A stretch of 64,000 nucleotides of DNA from assembly GCA_903851035.1 (NCBI GenBank), contig CAINND010000079.1, positions 30,353 to 94,352 of the forward strand, given 5' to 3'. Position 1 is the first letter of the stretch, and each line of letters starts with the position of its first letter. The stretch is from an uncultured Acidobacteriota bacterium. Its GTDB lineage: Bacteria > Acidobacteriota > Terriglobia > Terriglobales > Acidobacteriaceae. The notes beneath the pieces were generated by a model that was not told the DNA's origin, did not search any database, and was given only the letters and a program-made list of their open reading frames with translations. Below, piece after piece: positions 16,726-25,091 of this stretch. A program made the translations under genes and the position numbers.

Positions 16726-17908
16726 TCCGGTGGCGAGCATTGGATTTATTGACGACGCGCACACCTTTGGCGGCACGCAGATTGCGCTGGCCCGGGCGAT
16801 TGCCGCTCTGCTGGCGGGCAGCCCACTGAACATTGTGTGCGTGTGTCCGAAGGCGACGGAAAAGGCCATCGTAAAGATTACGGGGAGGCATGAGCGGCTG
16901 CGCTTTGTCGGTTGTCCGGCGGCGCTGCCGCTGAACATTGCATGGTTTCCGCTGCGGATAGCCCGGTTCCATTCCATCCTGCGGAGGCTGGTGCGGCAGG
17001 GAATCAACGAGTGGTGGCTGAACCTGGCGGGCATCGAGTTTGGGCTGGCGCCGCTGCTGGCGCTGCGGAGGCTTGGGATAAAGCCGACGGCGTGGCTGCA
17101 TAACCCTTCGAGCTTTACGTCGTACAGCGCACGCGCCAGCTGGTTGCGGCGCGGGCTGAGCCGGTTGCGCGATGCGGCGGCCGAGCGCTGGGTTTTTCCT
17201 TTACACACGCGGCTGCTGCTGCCCAGCCGCGCGGCGGAGGAGAGTCTGCGGGCGCGCGTGCGCGGAGGAGTGGAGATCGCGACAGGACATCTGTATCCCG
17301 CGCTGGCAGAGCTTACAGAGTGGATGCCGGCGAGCGCGCGGGGCGATGGCGAACTGCGAATGTGGATGATCGGGCGGATTGATTTCGCTCCGAAGAATAA
17401 TTTGGCCGCGCTGCGGGTGCTGCGCAACCTGCTGCGCGAAGGCGTGCGGGCGCGGCTGATGGTGGTGGGCGAGGGTCAGGATGCGGGCTGCTTTGCGATG
17501 GCCGCGCGGGTACTGGGCGTGCATGAGCATGTGGAGATGCTGGGATGGATGGGCGATCCGTGGCAGCAGGTGAGCTTTGATGACGTGGTGCTGGTGCCGA
17601 GCGTGCTGGAAGGAATGCCGCTGGTGGCACTGGAGGCGATGCAGCGCGGCCTACGGCTGGTGGTGACCCCGATCGCTCCCTTTCGCGAAGCCTGTCCGAA
17701 GGAGGTTGTGGCCGAAGGGATGGAGGATGGCGCGCTTGCGGCGAAGGTGCGCGAGGTTGCGCTGCTGGAGCATGGGGCGCTGGTGAAGCTGTATCGCGAA
17801 CGGCTGGAGAGGTTTTCGCAGTTGGCATTTGTGCGCAACTTTGCCGCCTTGCTGCCGCCGGAGCTGAATGCACAGACATGGGCGCGCGCGGAAGGATGGG
17901 CGGAATGA
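16712..17908 (+). CDS. Glycosyltransferase family 4 in exopolysaccharide operon
   Basis: A 398-residue GT-B enzyme that probably adds one sugar of the repeat unit on the cytoplasmic face. The N-terminus shows the acceptor-domain start GFIDDAHTFGGTQIALARAI. The C-terminal half shows MWMIGRIDFAPKNNLAALRV, then the donor-site block VLVPSVLEGMPLVALEAMQRG (E-x7-E type), then LVVTPIAPFREACP. The ATG follows GGAGG at 7 nt and lies inside the flippase gene. Between the two halves are basic segments (SARASWLRRGLSRLRD) that may touch the membrane. Donor and acceptor unknown. Confidence 0.9.
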   Translation: MPQSDPVASIGFIDDAHTFGGTQIALARAIAALLAGSPLNIVCVCPKATEKAIVKITGRHERLRFVGCPAALPLNIAWFPLRIARFHSILRRLVRQGINEWWLNLAGIEFGLAPLLALRRLGIKPTAWLHNPSSFTSYSARASWLRRGLSRLRDAAAERWVFPLHTRLLLPSRAAEESLRARVRGGVEIATGHLYPALAELTEWMPASARGDGELRMWMIGRIDFAPKNNLAALRVLRNLLREGVRARLMVVGEGQDAGCFAMAARVLGVHEHVEMLGWMGDPWQQVSFDDVVLVPSVLEGMPLVALEAMQRGLRLVVTPIAPFREACPKEVVAEGMEDGALAAKVREVALLEHGALVKLYRERLERFSQLAFVRNFAALLPPELNAQTWARAEGWAE

Positions 17909-18600
17909 CGGGCCGGCTGGCAAGGTGGTTGCTGCAACGCTTCCGCGGGAAAGAGGTTGTGCTGCCGGAGGGAATTCCGGCGGCGATGGTGCTGCGGCAT
18001 CTGCTGCGCAAAGGGACTTTGCCGTGGCTGCGCGGGCTGATGGTGTGGCCGCTGCTGGGCGAGTGCGGCGGCAACTTTTTTCTCGGGCGGGGATGCCGCA
18101 TCCTGTGCCACGCCAAGCTGCGGGTGGGTCGCAACGTGTACGTGGGCGACCATGCGCACCTGGACTGCCTGAGCCTGGAAGGCGTGGAGCTGGGCGACAA
18201 CGTGACGCTGCGCGAAGGTTGCTGGCTGCAGGTGACGAGCCGCTACGACAATCCCGGCGTGGGAGTAAGAATCGGACGGGGAACGTACATTGGTCCGCGG
18301 GCGGTGATTGGCGCGGCAGGGAGGATTGTGATTGGCGAGCGCTGCCAGATTGGCGCGAACCTTTCGCTGGTGGCGGAGAATCATCGCTTCGATGGCGCGG
18401 GGGAGATCTTTGCGCAGGGCGTGCGGCGCGAAGGCATCGTGATTGGCGACGACGTGTGGATCGGCAACGGGGTGACGATTCTGGATGGCGTGACCGTGGG
18501 TGAGGGCAGCGTGCTGGGCGCGGGCACGGTGTTGACGCGCTCGGTGGCGCCGCGCTCGATTGTGGCGGGCGTGCCGGGAAGGGTGATGCGCACGCGATGA
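17905..18600 (+). CDS. Acyltransferase with left-handed beta-helix (hexapeptide repeats)
   Basis: About 231 residues. It is probably an O-acetyltransferase (or similar acyl-CoA dependent transferase) decorating the polysaccharide or a precursor. Hexapeptide turns are obvious: VGRNVYVGDHAHLD, LGDNVTLREG, IGRGTYIGPRAVIGAAGRIV, IGERCQIGANLSLV and IGDDVWIGNGVTILDGV. The family's closing motif VAGVPGRVM is near the C-terminus. The likely catalytic His is in LVAENHRFD. I chose the ATG at 17905 because it overlaps the previous stop (ATGA) and follows AAGG; an ATG at 17878 would add nine arginine/glycine-rich residues inside the upstream gene. Confidence 0.9.
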   Translation: MTGRLARWLLQRFRGKEVVLPEGIPAAMVLRHLLRKGTLPWLRGLMVWPLLGECGGNFFLGRGCRILCHAKLRVGRNVYVGDHAHLDCLSLEGVELGDNVTLREGCWLQVTSRYDNPGVGVRIGRGTYIGPRAVIGAAGRIVIGERCQIGANLSLVAENHRFDGAGEIFAQGVRREGIVIGDDVWIGNGVTILDGVTVGEGSVLGAGTVLTRSVAPRSIVAGVPGRVMRTR

Positions 18601-19880
18601 TGGTGAAGCTGCGCATGGGCGACCGCTTCCTCTACTTTGTGCTGCTGTGGTGCCTGTGCTCCTACAAGGTGCTGCTGGGCGGAGTGGGCGAGGCCGGATG
18701 GCGGGTGGACGACCTGCTGCTGGCCGCGGCCTTTGTGTTGCTTCTACTGCGTGGCGACCTGCGGCGGATGCCACGCTCGGCGGCGCTGCAGGCGTACCTG
18801 TGTTTTCTGGCGGTGAATCTGATTTCAGCTTTGTGGAATGGCTGGCGCGGGCGCGTGCCTGTGCTCTACGGGCTGCTGTTTACGGCGCGGCTGGCGGAGT
18901 ACTTGCTGTTTTACGCCATGGGCTGGGTGCTATGCACGCGCGGAGCGAAGCTGTGGAGCAGTTTCCGCTGGTACTTCTACGCGCTGTGCGTGGTGGTTCC
19001 GTTGCAGACGGTGGGCGTGCTGAAGGTGGCGAGCCAGTTCAACGCCAACCGTGCGAGCGGCAACACGAATGGTCCGTATGAGCTGGCGGTTGTGGCGGCA
19101 TTTTTTATCTGCATATTTGGCTACGAGGAACGGAAAAAACTGAGCACGCTGGCGGCGGTGCTGATGATGGCACTGACGGCTTCTCGGGGAACGTTTGCCG
19201 GGACGGCCATGGGCTATGCAAGGCGCGCGCTGCGGCAAAAGGGGCAGCGGGTGCGCGCGCTGCTGCTGGCTTCGGCACTGGTGCTGGCGGCCCTTGGAGC
19301 GAGCGTGTGGATGGAGCATCGCACAGCGGGCGCAGCAGACAACGACGCACTGGGCAGCCGTTTGCAGAGCGGCTCGCAACTGACGAGCGTGGCCGAAGCG
19401 CGGCTGCTGTGGGATGCGGCTCCGGTGTACGCCAACGAGAACGACTACTACGCCGGAACGTTTTTGGACGCGGCGGATTACGCGGTGCTGAGCGGCGGCG
19501 ACGTGAGCGGCATGATCCGCGTGGCTCGCTGGGCGACCCTGCTGAAGACGACGCTGGCGCACGGGGATTCCATGCTGATCGGGTTGGGGCCGTCATTCGG
19601 CTCGGCGGCCGTGGATGGCTATTACGTGAGGGTGTTTATCGAGACGGGAATCCTGGGCCTGGCGGTTTTTCTGTGGTTCCTGCGCAGGCTGTGGCAAGCG
19701 CAGGCGGCGGGCGCGGCCTTTCAGGAGTTTCTGCTGATCGTGGCGGTGACGGGAGTGTTCATCGACGTTTTTGCCAGCTACAAGACGATGCTGCTGCTGT
19801 GGGTGTGGCACGGAGTGAACCAGGCATGTGCGTGCAATGTAGTTAAAGACGCGGTGAAGGATGAGAGCGGCCATGCATAG
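18597..19880 (+). CDS. O-antigen ligase/polymerase family protein (Wzy-like)
   Basis: A 427-residue polytopic inner-membrane protein, the likely polymerase of the exopolysaccharide repeat unit. Around ten hydrophobic segments are visible (FLYFVLLWCLCSYKVLL, LLLAAAFVLLLL, LLIVAVTGVFIDVFASYKTM). A large periplasmic loop lies between about 240 and 340. The family-typical NRASGNTNGPYELAVVAAFF segment and the loop sequence GLGPSFGSAAVDGYYVRVFIETG (ending in the GxxG-type pattern before the last helices) resemble the Wzy_C/O-antigen ligase domain. The start overlaps the acyltransferase stop in an ATGA. It shares 20 nt with the next glycosyltransferase. Confidence 0.85.
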   Translation: MMVKLRMGDRFLYFVLLWCLCSYKVLLGGVGEAGWRVDDLLLAAAFVLLLLRGDLRRMPRSAALQAYLCFLAVNLISALWNGWRGRVPVLYGLLFTARLAEYLLFYAMGWVLCTRGAKLWSSFRWYFYALCVVVPLQTVGVLKVASQFNANRASGNTNGPYELAVVAAFFICIFGYEERKKLSTLAAVLMMALTASRGTFAGTAMGYARRALRQKGQRVRALLLASALVLAALGASVWMEHRTAGAADNDALGSRLQSGSQLTSVAEARLLWDAAPVYANENDYYAGTFLDAADYAVLSGGDVSGMIRVARWATLLKTTLAHGDSMLIGLGPSFGSAAVDGYYVRVFIETGILGLAVFLWFLRRLWQAQAAGAAFQEFLLIVAVTGVFIDVFASYKTMLLLWVWHGVNQACACNVVKDAVKDESGHA

Positions 19881-21069
19881 CCCAATGGCAGATCGCGTAA
19901 TGCGCATCGCTTATCCGATGCGCGTGGACGCCCTGAGCAAACCGGGCGGCGATGTGCTGCAAGTTCGGAGATACATCGAAGAGGGCGCGCGCGCGGGCGA
20001 CGATGGCGGGCCGCTGTTTGCAGGCGAGTTGCTGACTGACCTGCGTGCGGGTTTTACAGACTTCGACCTGGTGCACCTGACGAACCTGGACCGCCCGGCC
20101 GACACCTGGCAGGCGATGCGGAGCGCGCAGGGCGCGGGCAAGCCCATCGTCCTCTCTCCCATACATCACTCATACGAGGAGATTGAGCGCTTTGAACGCT
20201 ATGGGCGCGGCGGTGTGGTGGGCGCCGTCAGCGGAGGGTTGGGCTTTCAAAGGTTGGAGCACCTGCGCGGGCTGGTGAGAAGCGTAAGCGATCCAAAACT
20301 GCTGCGGTCGGTTGCGGCGGTGCTGGGGCGCGGGATGCGGCGGGCGCAGAGGGAGATTCTGGCGGCGAGCCAAAGGGTACTGCTGTTGAGCAGTCACGAG
20401 CGCGAGGCATTGCTACGCGACGTGGGCGCGGTGCCGCAGGAGAAATTCGTGCTGCTGCGCAACGGGATGGATGCGGCGGCTGACTTCGATGCGAATGATG
20501 CGCAACAACATGCCGCGCGCGATGCGGACGTTTGCGTTGTGGGGCGCATTGAGCCGCGCAAGAACCAGTTGGGCATACTGCGCGCGCTCGGCGGGCTGGG
20601 TGTGCGCGCGGTGTTTGTCGGCGCGATGAATCCGAATCACCGGGAGTATGGCCGACTTTTTGTGCGCGAAGTGGAAGCCACTGGATGCCAGTGGCTGGGA
20701 GCCGTCACTCACGAAGAGACATTGGGATGGATGCGGCGCGCGCGGGTGCATGTGTCCGCCAGTTGGTTTGAGGTGCTCTCGATGGTTGATATTGAGGCGC
20801 ACGGCGCGGGCTGCGTGGTGGTGGCCAGCCTGTGCGGCGGCTCGCGCGAGGTGCTGGGCGAGCGGGCGGAGTATGCCGACCCGGGCAGCGAGGAGAGCCT
20901 GCGGAGGGCAATCGTGCGGGCACTGGAGCGCAGCCGGGAGCGGCTGGGCGCGAATGGATCGGCGGAAAACGAAATGTCACGGATTGAGTTGCCCACCTGG
21001 AAGGATGTGGCACGGCAACTGGCGGGAATCTACCGCGAGGTACTTGCGGAGTGTGGGAGCCAGCGGTGA
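19861..21069 (+). CDS. Glycosyltransferase family 4 in exopolysaccharide operon
   Basis: About 402 residues with GT-B architecture. The N-terminal half contains DALSKPGGDVLQVRRYIEEG and the HLTNLDRP segment. The C-terminal half starts at VCVVGRIEPRKNQLGILRAL. The donor site holds VHVSASWFEVLSMVDIEAHG, with the two Glu residues of the GT4 pattern, followed by VVASLCGGSREVLG. The start is uncertain: ATG 19861, 19873 or 19885 all lie in or near the overlap with the polymerase gene, and the protein core begins at about RIAYPMRVD. The 3' end overlaps the next gene by 4 nt (GTGA). Substrate unknown. Confidence 0.88.
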   Translation: MRAAMHSPMADRVMRIAYPMRVDALSKPGGDVLQVRRYIEEGARAGDDGGPLFAGELLTDLRAGFTDFDLVHLTNLDRPADTWQAMRSAQGAGKPIVLSPIHHSYEEIERFERYGRGGVVGAVSGGLGFQRLEHLRGLVRSVSDPKLLRSVAAVLGRGMRRAQREILAASQRVLLLSSHEREALLRDVGAVPQEKFVLLRNGMDAAADFDANDAQQHAARDADVCVVGRIEPRKNQLGILRALGGLGVRAVFVGAMNPNHREYGRLFVREVEATGCQWLGAVTHEETLGWMRRARVHVSASWFEVLSMVDIEAHGAGCVVVASLCGGSREVLGERAEYADPGSEESLRRAIVRALERSRERLGANGSAENEMSRIELPTWKDVARQLAGIYREVLAECGSQR

Positions 21070-21935
21070 ACTTTGCAATTTGCATACCGACGCTGAATGC
21101 GCGTCCACAGTGGGCGCGGCTGACGGAGGCTTTGCGCGCGCAGACCATGCAGCCGAGCGAGGTATTGGTGGCGGACTCGGAGTCTGACGACGGCACGGCG
21201 GGACTGGCCGCTGGCGAAGGCTATCGCGTGATGAGCATCCGGCGCCGTGAGTTTCGCCACGGGGGGACGCGGCAGTTGATGGCGGAGCAGTGCGATGGGG
21301 CGGAGGTGATCCTGTACATGACGCAGGACGCGATACCGGCCAGCGAGCGCAGCATGGAGAATCTGCTGGCGAGCTTTGCGGATGACGATGTGGCCGCCGC
21401 CTACGGACGCCAGTTGCCGCACCAAGGGGCCGGGGCGATTGCAAGGCACGCACGGATGTTCAACTACCCGGCGCGGGCGGAGGTGCGAACGCGAGAGGAC
21501 GCGGCGCGGCTGGGTATCAAGACGATTTTTTTCTCCAACTCCTTTGGGGCCTATCGACGCAGCGATTTGATGGCGGTGGGTGGGTTTCCTAGGGAGGTGA
21601 ACTTTGGCGAGGACACGGTAATGGCGGCGCGGCTGCTGCTGACAGGAAAGAAGATTGCCTACGCGGCTGGGGCGGAGGTGTATCACTCACACGACTACAG
21701 CTGGCGGCAGGAGATGGCGCGCTACGAAGAGGTTGGCCGTCTGCACGGCGAAGAGCCCTGGCTGCGGGAGAGTTTTGGCGGCGCAGGCGGCGAAGGGCTG
21801 CGCTTTGTGATGAGCGAGGCGGCTTATCTGGTACGTCACGCACCGGGCCAACTGCCGGCGGCGCTGCTGCACACGGCGGCAAAATATTATGGCTATCGCC
21901 GGGGGTTGCGGCGGGCGCGCAGGAAAGCGCTGTAA
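21066..21935 (+). CDS. Glycosyltransferase family 2 (rhamnosyltransferase-like)
   Basis: A 289-residue GT-A enzyme, the last gene of the operon. The N-terminus FAICIPTLNARPQWARLTEA is the GT2 nucleotide-binding strand. DSESDDGTAGLA supplies the first acidic motif, YMTQDAIPA the DxD-like QDA motif, and NFGEDTVMAARLLLTGKKIAY the ED motif. HGGTRQLM is the pattern seen in rhamnosyltransferases. I start at GTG 21066, which overlaps the previous stop (GTGA) and follows GGGAG. An upstream in-frame TGG-containing extension (21051) is less likely. No terminator is obvious after the stop; a GCCTTAAGGC palindrome lies at about 21958. Confidence 0.9.
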   Translation: MNFAICIPTLNARPQWARLTEALRAQTMQPSEVLVADSESDDGTAGLAAGEGYRVMSIRRREFRHGGTRQLMAEQCDGAEVILYMTQDAIPASERSMENLLASFADDDVAAAYGRQLPHQGAGAIARHARMFNYPARAEVRTREDAARLGIKTIFFSNSFGAYRRSDLMAVGGFPREVNFGEDTVMAARLLLTGKKIAYAAGAEVYHSHDYSWRQEMARYEEVGRLHGEEPWLRESFGGAGGEGLRFVMSEAAYLVRHAPGQLPAALLHTAAKYYGYRRGLRRARRKAL

Positions 21936-22113
21936 GTAACTGGCAGGAAACAGAATAGGCCTTAAGGCTTGGAGTTGCCTTGACGCCGGGGCCATCGGAA
22001 GATAATCTTCTAACTGTGAAGCGTGTCACAGCCCATCTGTGCGCGCACGAGCTAGGCTAAATCATGGGCGGGGTTCCGTTGTGGACCCTCCGCAAGATGC
22101 CACTGGAGGATTT

Positions 22114-22335
22114 ATGTTTGAAGGACTGTTCCAGCCGATGCACCTGATCGTTATCCTTGTCATTGCCTTGCTCGTCTTTGGACCGAACAAGATATCCGAA
22201 CTGGGCAAGGGACTTGGCCAGGGCATTAAGAACTTTAAGGACGCGGTGAACGAGGACCCCAACAAGAACGCGGCCAAGACGGCGAATCCGCCGGCCAACC
22301 CGCCAACGAATCCTCCCGCGAATCCGCCCGCATAA
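22114..22335 (+). CDS. tatA: Twin-arginine translocase subunit TatA/TatE family
   Basis: A 73-residue Tat component that forms the membrane pore/packing layer for export of folded proteins. The ATG follows GGAGG. The short membrane helix (HLIVILVIALLVFGPNKI) ends in the characteristic FGPNKISELGKGLGQGIKNF hinge and amphipathic helix. The C-terminus is unusual: it consists of repeats of NPPA/NPPT (residues about 58-73), encoded by a 12-nt tandem repeat. Other Tat genes (tatC) are not in the window. Two hairpin terminators follow within 90 nt, so this is a monocistronic unit. Confidence 0.93.
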   Translation: MFEGLFQPMHLIVILVIALLVFGPNKISELGKGLGQGIKNFKDAVNEDPNKNAAKTANPPANPPTNPPANPPA

Positions 22336-22363
22336 GGCTGTAGATCAATATTTGAGATTGATG

Positions 22364-22395
22364 CCCGCGCCGGAAGATGGCGCGGGTTTTGTTTT
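22364..22395 (+). terminator. Rho-independent terminator after tatA
   Basis: The stem CCCGCGCC (22364-22371) and GGCGCGGG (22379-22386) encloses GGAAGAT and is followed by TTTTGTTTT. Confidence 0.85.
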
Positions 22396-22425
22396 GCGGC
22401 GAACCTGATGGGGTTCGCCGCTTTT
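22396..22425 (+). terminator. Second tandem terminator hairpin after tatA
   Basis: GCGGCGAACC (22396-22405) and GGTTCGCCGC (22412-22421) form a perfect 10-bp stem followed by TTTT. It immediately follows the first terminator and is a back-up for it. It also shields the converging acyl-CoA synthetase gene. Confidence 0.7.
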
Positions 22426-22469
22426 CGTGCTATCCACTTATGGGGCCGGGCTGGTTGCAAGCCCGATGG

Positions 22470-24122
22470 CTACTTGATGCCGTCCACTTCCGTGGCTAGC
22501 GATTTGGCACTCTCACGCAGCTTGAACTTTTGCAGCTTGCCGGTACTGGTTTTGGGCAGGGGGCCGAAGACGACGGTGCGCGGCACCTTGTAGTGCGCCA
22601 TGTTCTCGCGGCAGAAGGCGATGATGTCCTCGGCCGTGGTGAGGTCGCCCTCCTTGAGGGTGACGAAGGCGCAGACGGTCTCGCCCCATTTAACGTCGGG
22701 CTTGGCGACGACGCCGGCTTCGAGGATGGATGGGTGGCGGTAGAGAACGCTTTCGACCTCGATGGTGGAGATGTTCTCGCCGCCGCTGATGATGATGTCC
22801 TTGAGGCGGTCCTTTACTTCGATGTAGCCGTTGGGATGCATGACGCCGAGGTCTCCGGTATGGAACCAGCCGCCGGCGAAGGCGTCCCTGGTGGCACGGG
22901 GATTCTTGAGATAGCCGCGCATGACGGTGTTGCCGCGCATGAAGATCTCGCCCATGCGTTTGCCGTCGGCAGGATAAGGCTCGACGGTTTGCGGATCGCC
23001 GACCATGAGACCTTCCAGCGTGACATAGGGCACGCCCTGGCGGGCCTTGAGCACGGCCTGCTCGGTGGCGGGCAGTTCGTCCCACTCCTGCTGCCAGGCG
23101 CAGACGGTGACCGGGCCGTAGACTTCGGTGAGTCCATAGACATGGGTGACCTGGAATCCGGCGGCCTGCATCTTTTCGATGATGGCGGCGGGCGGCGCGG
23201 CTCCGGCGGTCATCATTTGCACACCCTGCGGAATGGGGCGGCGATCGCTCTCCGGAGCGTTGACCAGCATGCCCATGACGATGGGGGCTCCGCACATGTG
23301 GGTGACGTTGTGGTCGGCGATGGCGTCGTACATCGCCTTGGCGCTGACCTGGCGCAGGCAGATGTGTGTGCCGGCCATGGCGGTGATGGTCCAGGGAAAA
23401 CACCAGCCGTTGCAGTGGAACATGGGCAAGGTCCACAGGTAGACGGGATGATGCGGCAGGGCCTGGGTGAGCACGTTGCCGATGGCGTTGAGGTAGGCTC
23501 CGCGATGGTGATAGACGACACCCTTGGGATTGCCGGTGGTGCCGCTGGTGTAGTTCAGGCTGATGGCCTGCCACTCGTCGGCGGGCTTGGGCCAGTCGTA
23601 ATTGGCGTCGCCCTGGGCGAGGAAGGCCTCGTAGTCGCACTGGCCGAGAAGCTGACCGCCCTTGCCGCGGGGATCGTTGATGTCAATGACGAGCGGAGGG
23701 TTGGCCATTTTATCGAGCGCCTTGCTGATGACGGGCGAGAACTCGGTATCCGTGATGAGGATTTTGGCTTCGCTGTGCTCGAGGATGAAGGCGATGGATT
23801 CGGCATCGAGGCGAATGTTGAGGGCGTTGAGGACGCCGCCGCTCATGGGCACGCCGAAGTGGGCTTCGAGCAGCTCCGGCACGTTGGGCGCCATGACGGC
23901 GACGGTGTCACCCACGCTGATGCCGCGCTTGTGCAGGGCGCTGGCCAGCAGCACGCAGCGCTCATAGGTCTGCAGCCAGTTGCGGCGCAGATCTCCATGC
24001 ACGACGGCGGTGCGCGTGGGATAGACGGAGGCGGTGCGGCGAATAAAACTGAGCGGAGAGAGAGCTTCCCAGTTGGCCTGGTTTTTGTCCAGGTCCATCT
24101 CAAAGATGTTGCGTTCAGACAT
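22470..24122 (-). CDS. Acyl-CoA synthetase (AMP-binding, medium/long-chain fatty acid type)
   Basis: A 550-residue ANL-superfamily enzyme that activates a carboxylic acid (probably a fatty acid) with ATP and CoA. The P-loop-like motif YTSGTTGNPKGVVYHHRG is near residue 195. The middle motif VYGLTEVYGPVTVCAW is near 340. The hinge is visible in GWFHTGDLGVMHPNGYIEVKDR and the CoA/adenylation motif in DIIISGGENISTIEVE. The catalytic lysine motif PKTSTGKLQKFKLRE is at the C-terminus. I start at ATG 24122, behind GAGG; a GTG 12 nt upstream is in frame. The sequence pattern (LPMFHCNGWCFPW, GGWFHTGD) resembles acyl-CoA synthetases acting on medium-chain or aryl-alkyl acids. Exact substrate unknown. 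Confidence 0.93.
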   Translation of the reverse strand: MSERNIFEMDLDKNQANWEALSPLSFIRRTASVYPTRTAVVHGDLRRNWLQTYERCVLLASALHKRGISVGDTVAVMAPNVPELLEAHFGVPMSGGVLNALNIRLDAESIAFILEHSEAKILITDTEFSPVISKALDKMANPPLVIDINDPRGKGGQLLGQCDYEAFLAQGDANYDWPKPADEWQAISLNYTSGTTGNPKGVVYHHRGAYLNAIGNVLTQALPHHPVYLWTLPMFHCNGWCFPWTITAMAGTHICLRQVSAKAMYDAIADHNVTHMCGAPIVMGMLVNAPESDRRPIPQGVQMMTAGAAPPAAIIEKMQAAGFQVTHVYGLTEVYGPVTVCAWQQEWDELPATEQAVLKARQGVPYVTLEGLMVGDPQTVEPYPADGKRMGEIFMRGNTVMRGYLKNPRATRDAFAGGWFHTGDLGVMHPNGYIEVKDRLKDIIISGGENISTIEVESVLYRHPSILEAGVVAKPDVKWGETVCAFVTLKEGDLTTAEDIIAFCRENMAHYKVPRTVVFGPLPKTSTGKLQKFKLRESAKSLATEVDGIK

Positions 24123-24178
24123 GTGTTTCCTCACCTTGGCGAACAGTTGGGCGAGATTACGTCAGGCGGGCGGGGATG

Positions 24179-25006
24179 TCAAAAACTCTTTGCGCCACCG
24201 GCGAACCAGTGTAAGGCGCCGAGCAGGAGGCGCGTGAACTCCTGGACGGAGCGGCTCTCGTTGTGCGGGCAGTGCTCGCCTCCAGCGATGAGGCGAATCT
24301 CGGCCGCGGGCAGCTCGCGGCGGAAGGCGTCGAGCTCTCCGGGATCGGTGCGGGAATCTTCAGCGCCGTGGAGGAGTGCGACCTTTGGCGCTGATTCGAC
24401 GTAATTCAACTCGCGTAGGCGGCCATCGTAGAGGTCTTCTCCCGCAGCTAGACCATGGTGGTGCAGGGCCAGCCAGACGTTGCCTTCCGCCAGCAGCATC
24501 TGGCGCCAGAAATCTTCGCCATGATCGGCGGCAAGGATGTGGCTGACGCGCTCGCCCCAGCACTCGGGACGCTCGACCATGTCGCGGAAGAAATCCTGCG
24601 AGTTGGCTTTGAGGCGGCTGTAGTGGAAGGCCTCCAGCACAAGGCCCGCGCAACGCTCGGGATGCTGGAGGGCCATCCAGGCGGCGATCACCGAGCCGTC
24701 GCTGTGTCCCCAGAGGATGGCCTGCTGGATGCCAAGAGCGTCGAGAAAGAGGAAAGTCTCCTCGGCGGCGCGGCGATGAAAGTCCGGGGTCATCACGGCC
24801 GTGTGCGAGCTGCGCCCGTATCCACTGCGATCAGGAATAATAACGCGATAATGGCCAAGCGCGTGCAACACGCGATGGATGGAAAAGATCTCGTATCCCC
24901 AGCCACTGTGCAGAAAAATGAGCGGCGCGCCCGTGCCGTGCTCGCGATAGTGAATGCGGGTGGGGCCACCGGAGAGCGGCGAATGCGGAAGAGATACGAA
25001 GGGCAA
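24179..25006 (-). CDS. Alpha/beta hydrolase
   Basis: A 275-residue hydrolase of the alpha/beta fold. Visible elements: the oxyanion-region LIFLHSGWGYEI, the VIIPDRSGYGRS strand, and the nucleophile elbow WGHSDGSVIAAW (G-x-S-x-G with Ser near residue 102). A late acid is in LLHGAEDSRTDPGE and the catalytic His in GGEHCPHNES near residue 246. The start is TTG 25006, with AGGAG at 8 nt. It is 56 nt upstream of the acyl-CoA synthetase and in the same direction, so the two may be cotranscribed. Physiological substrate unknown. Confidence 0.88.
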   Translation of the reverse strand: MPFVSLPHSPLSGGPTRIHYREHGTGAPLIFLHSGWGYEIFSIHRVLHALGHYRVIIPDRSGYGRSSHTAVMTPDFHRRAAEETFLFLDALGIQQAILWGHSDGSVIAAWMALQHPERCAGLVLEAFHYSRLKANSQDFFRDMVERPECWGERVSHILAADHGEDFWRQMLLAEGNVWLALHHHGLAAGEDLYDGRLRELNYVESAPKVALLHGAEDSRTDPGELDAFRRELPAAEIRLIAGGEHCPHNESRSVQEFTRLLLGALHWFAGGAKSF

Positions 25007-25091
25007 GCGTGGTCTCCTGTTTCTTATGTTCAGGGCAACGGTAGTGCGCGCGATGGATGTACTTAAGATGCCACGGACGGGCGTTGGGTTG

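Noticed and set aside
22530..24404. A 624-codon plus-strand open frame
   Set aside because: Antisense to the acyl-CoA synthetase gene, whose motifs are unmistakable. The composition (Gly, Asp, Val, His runs) is that of a shadow frame.
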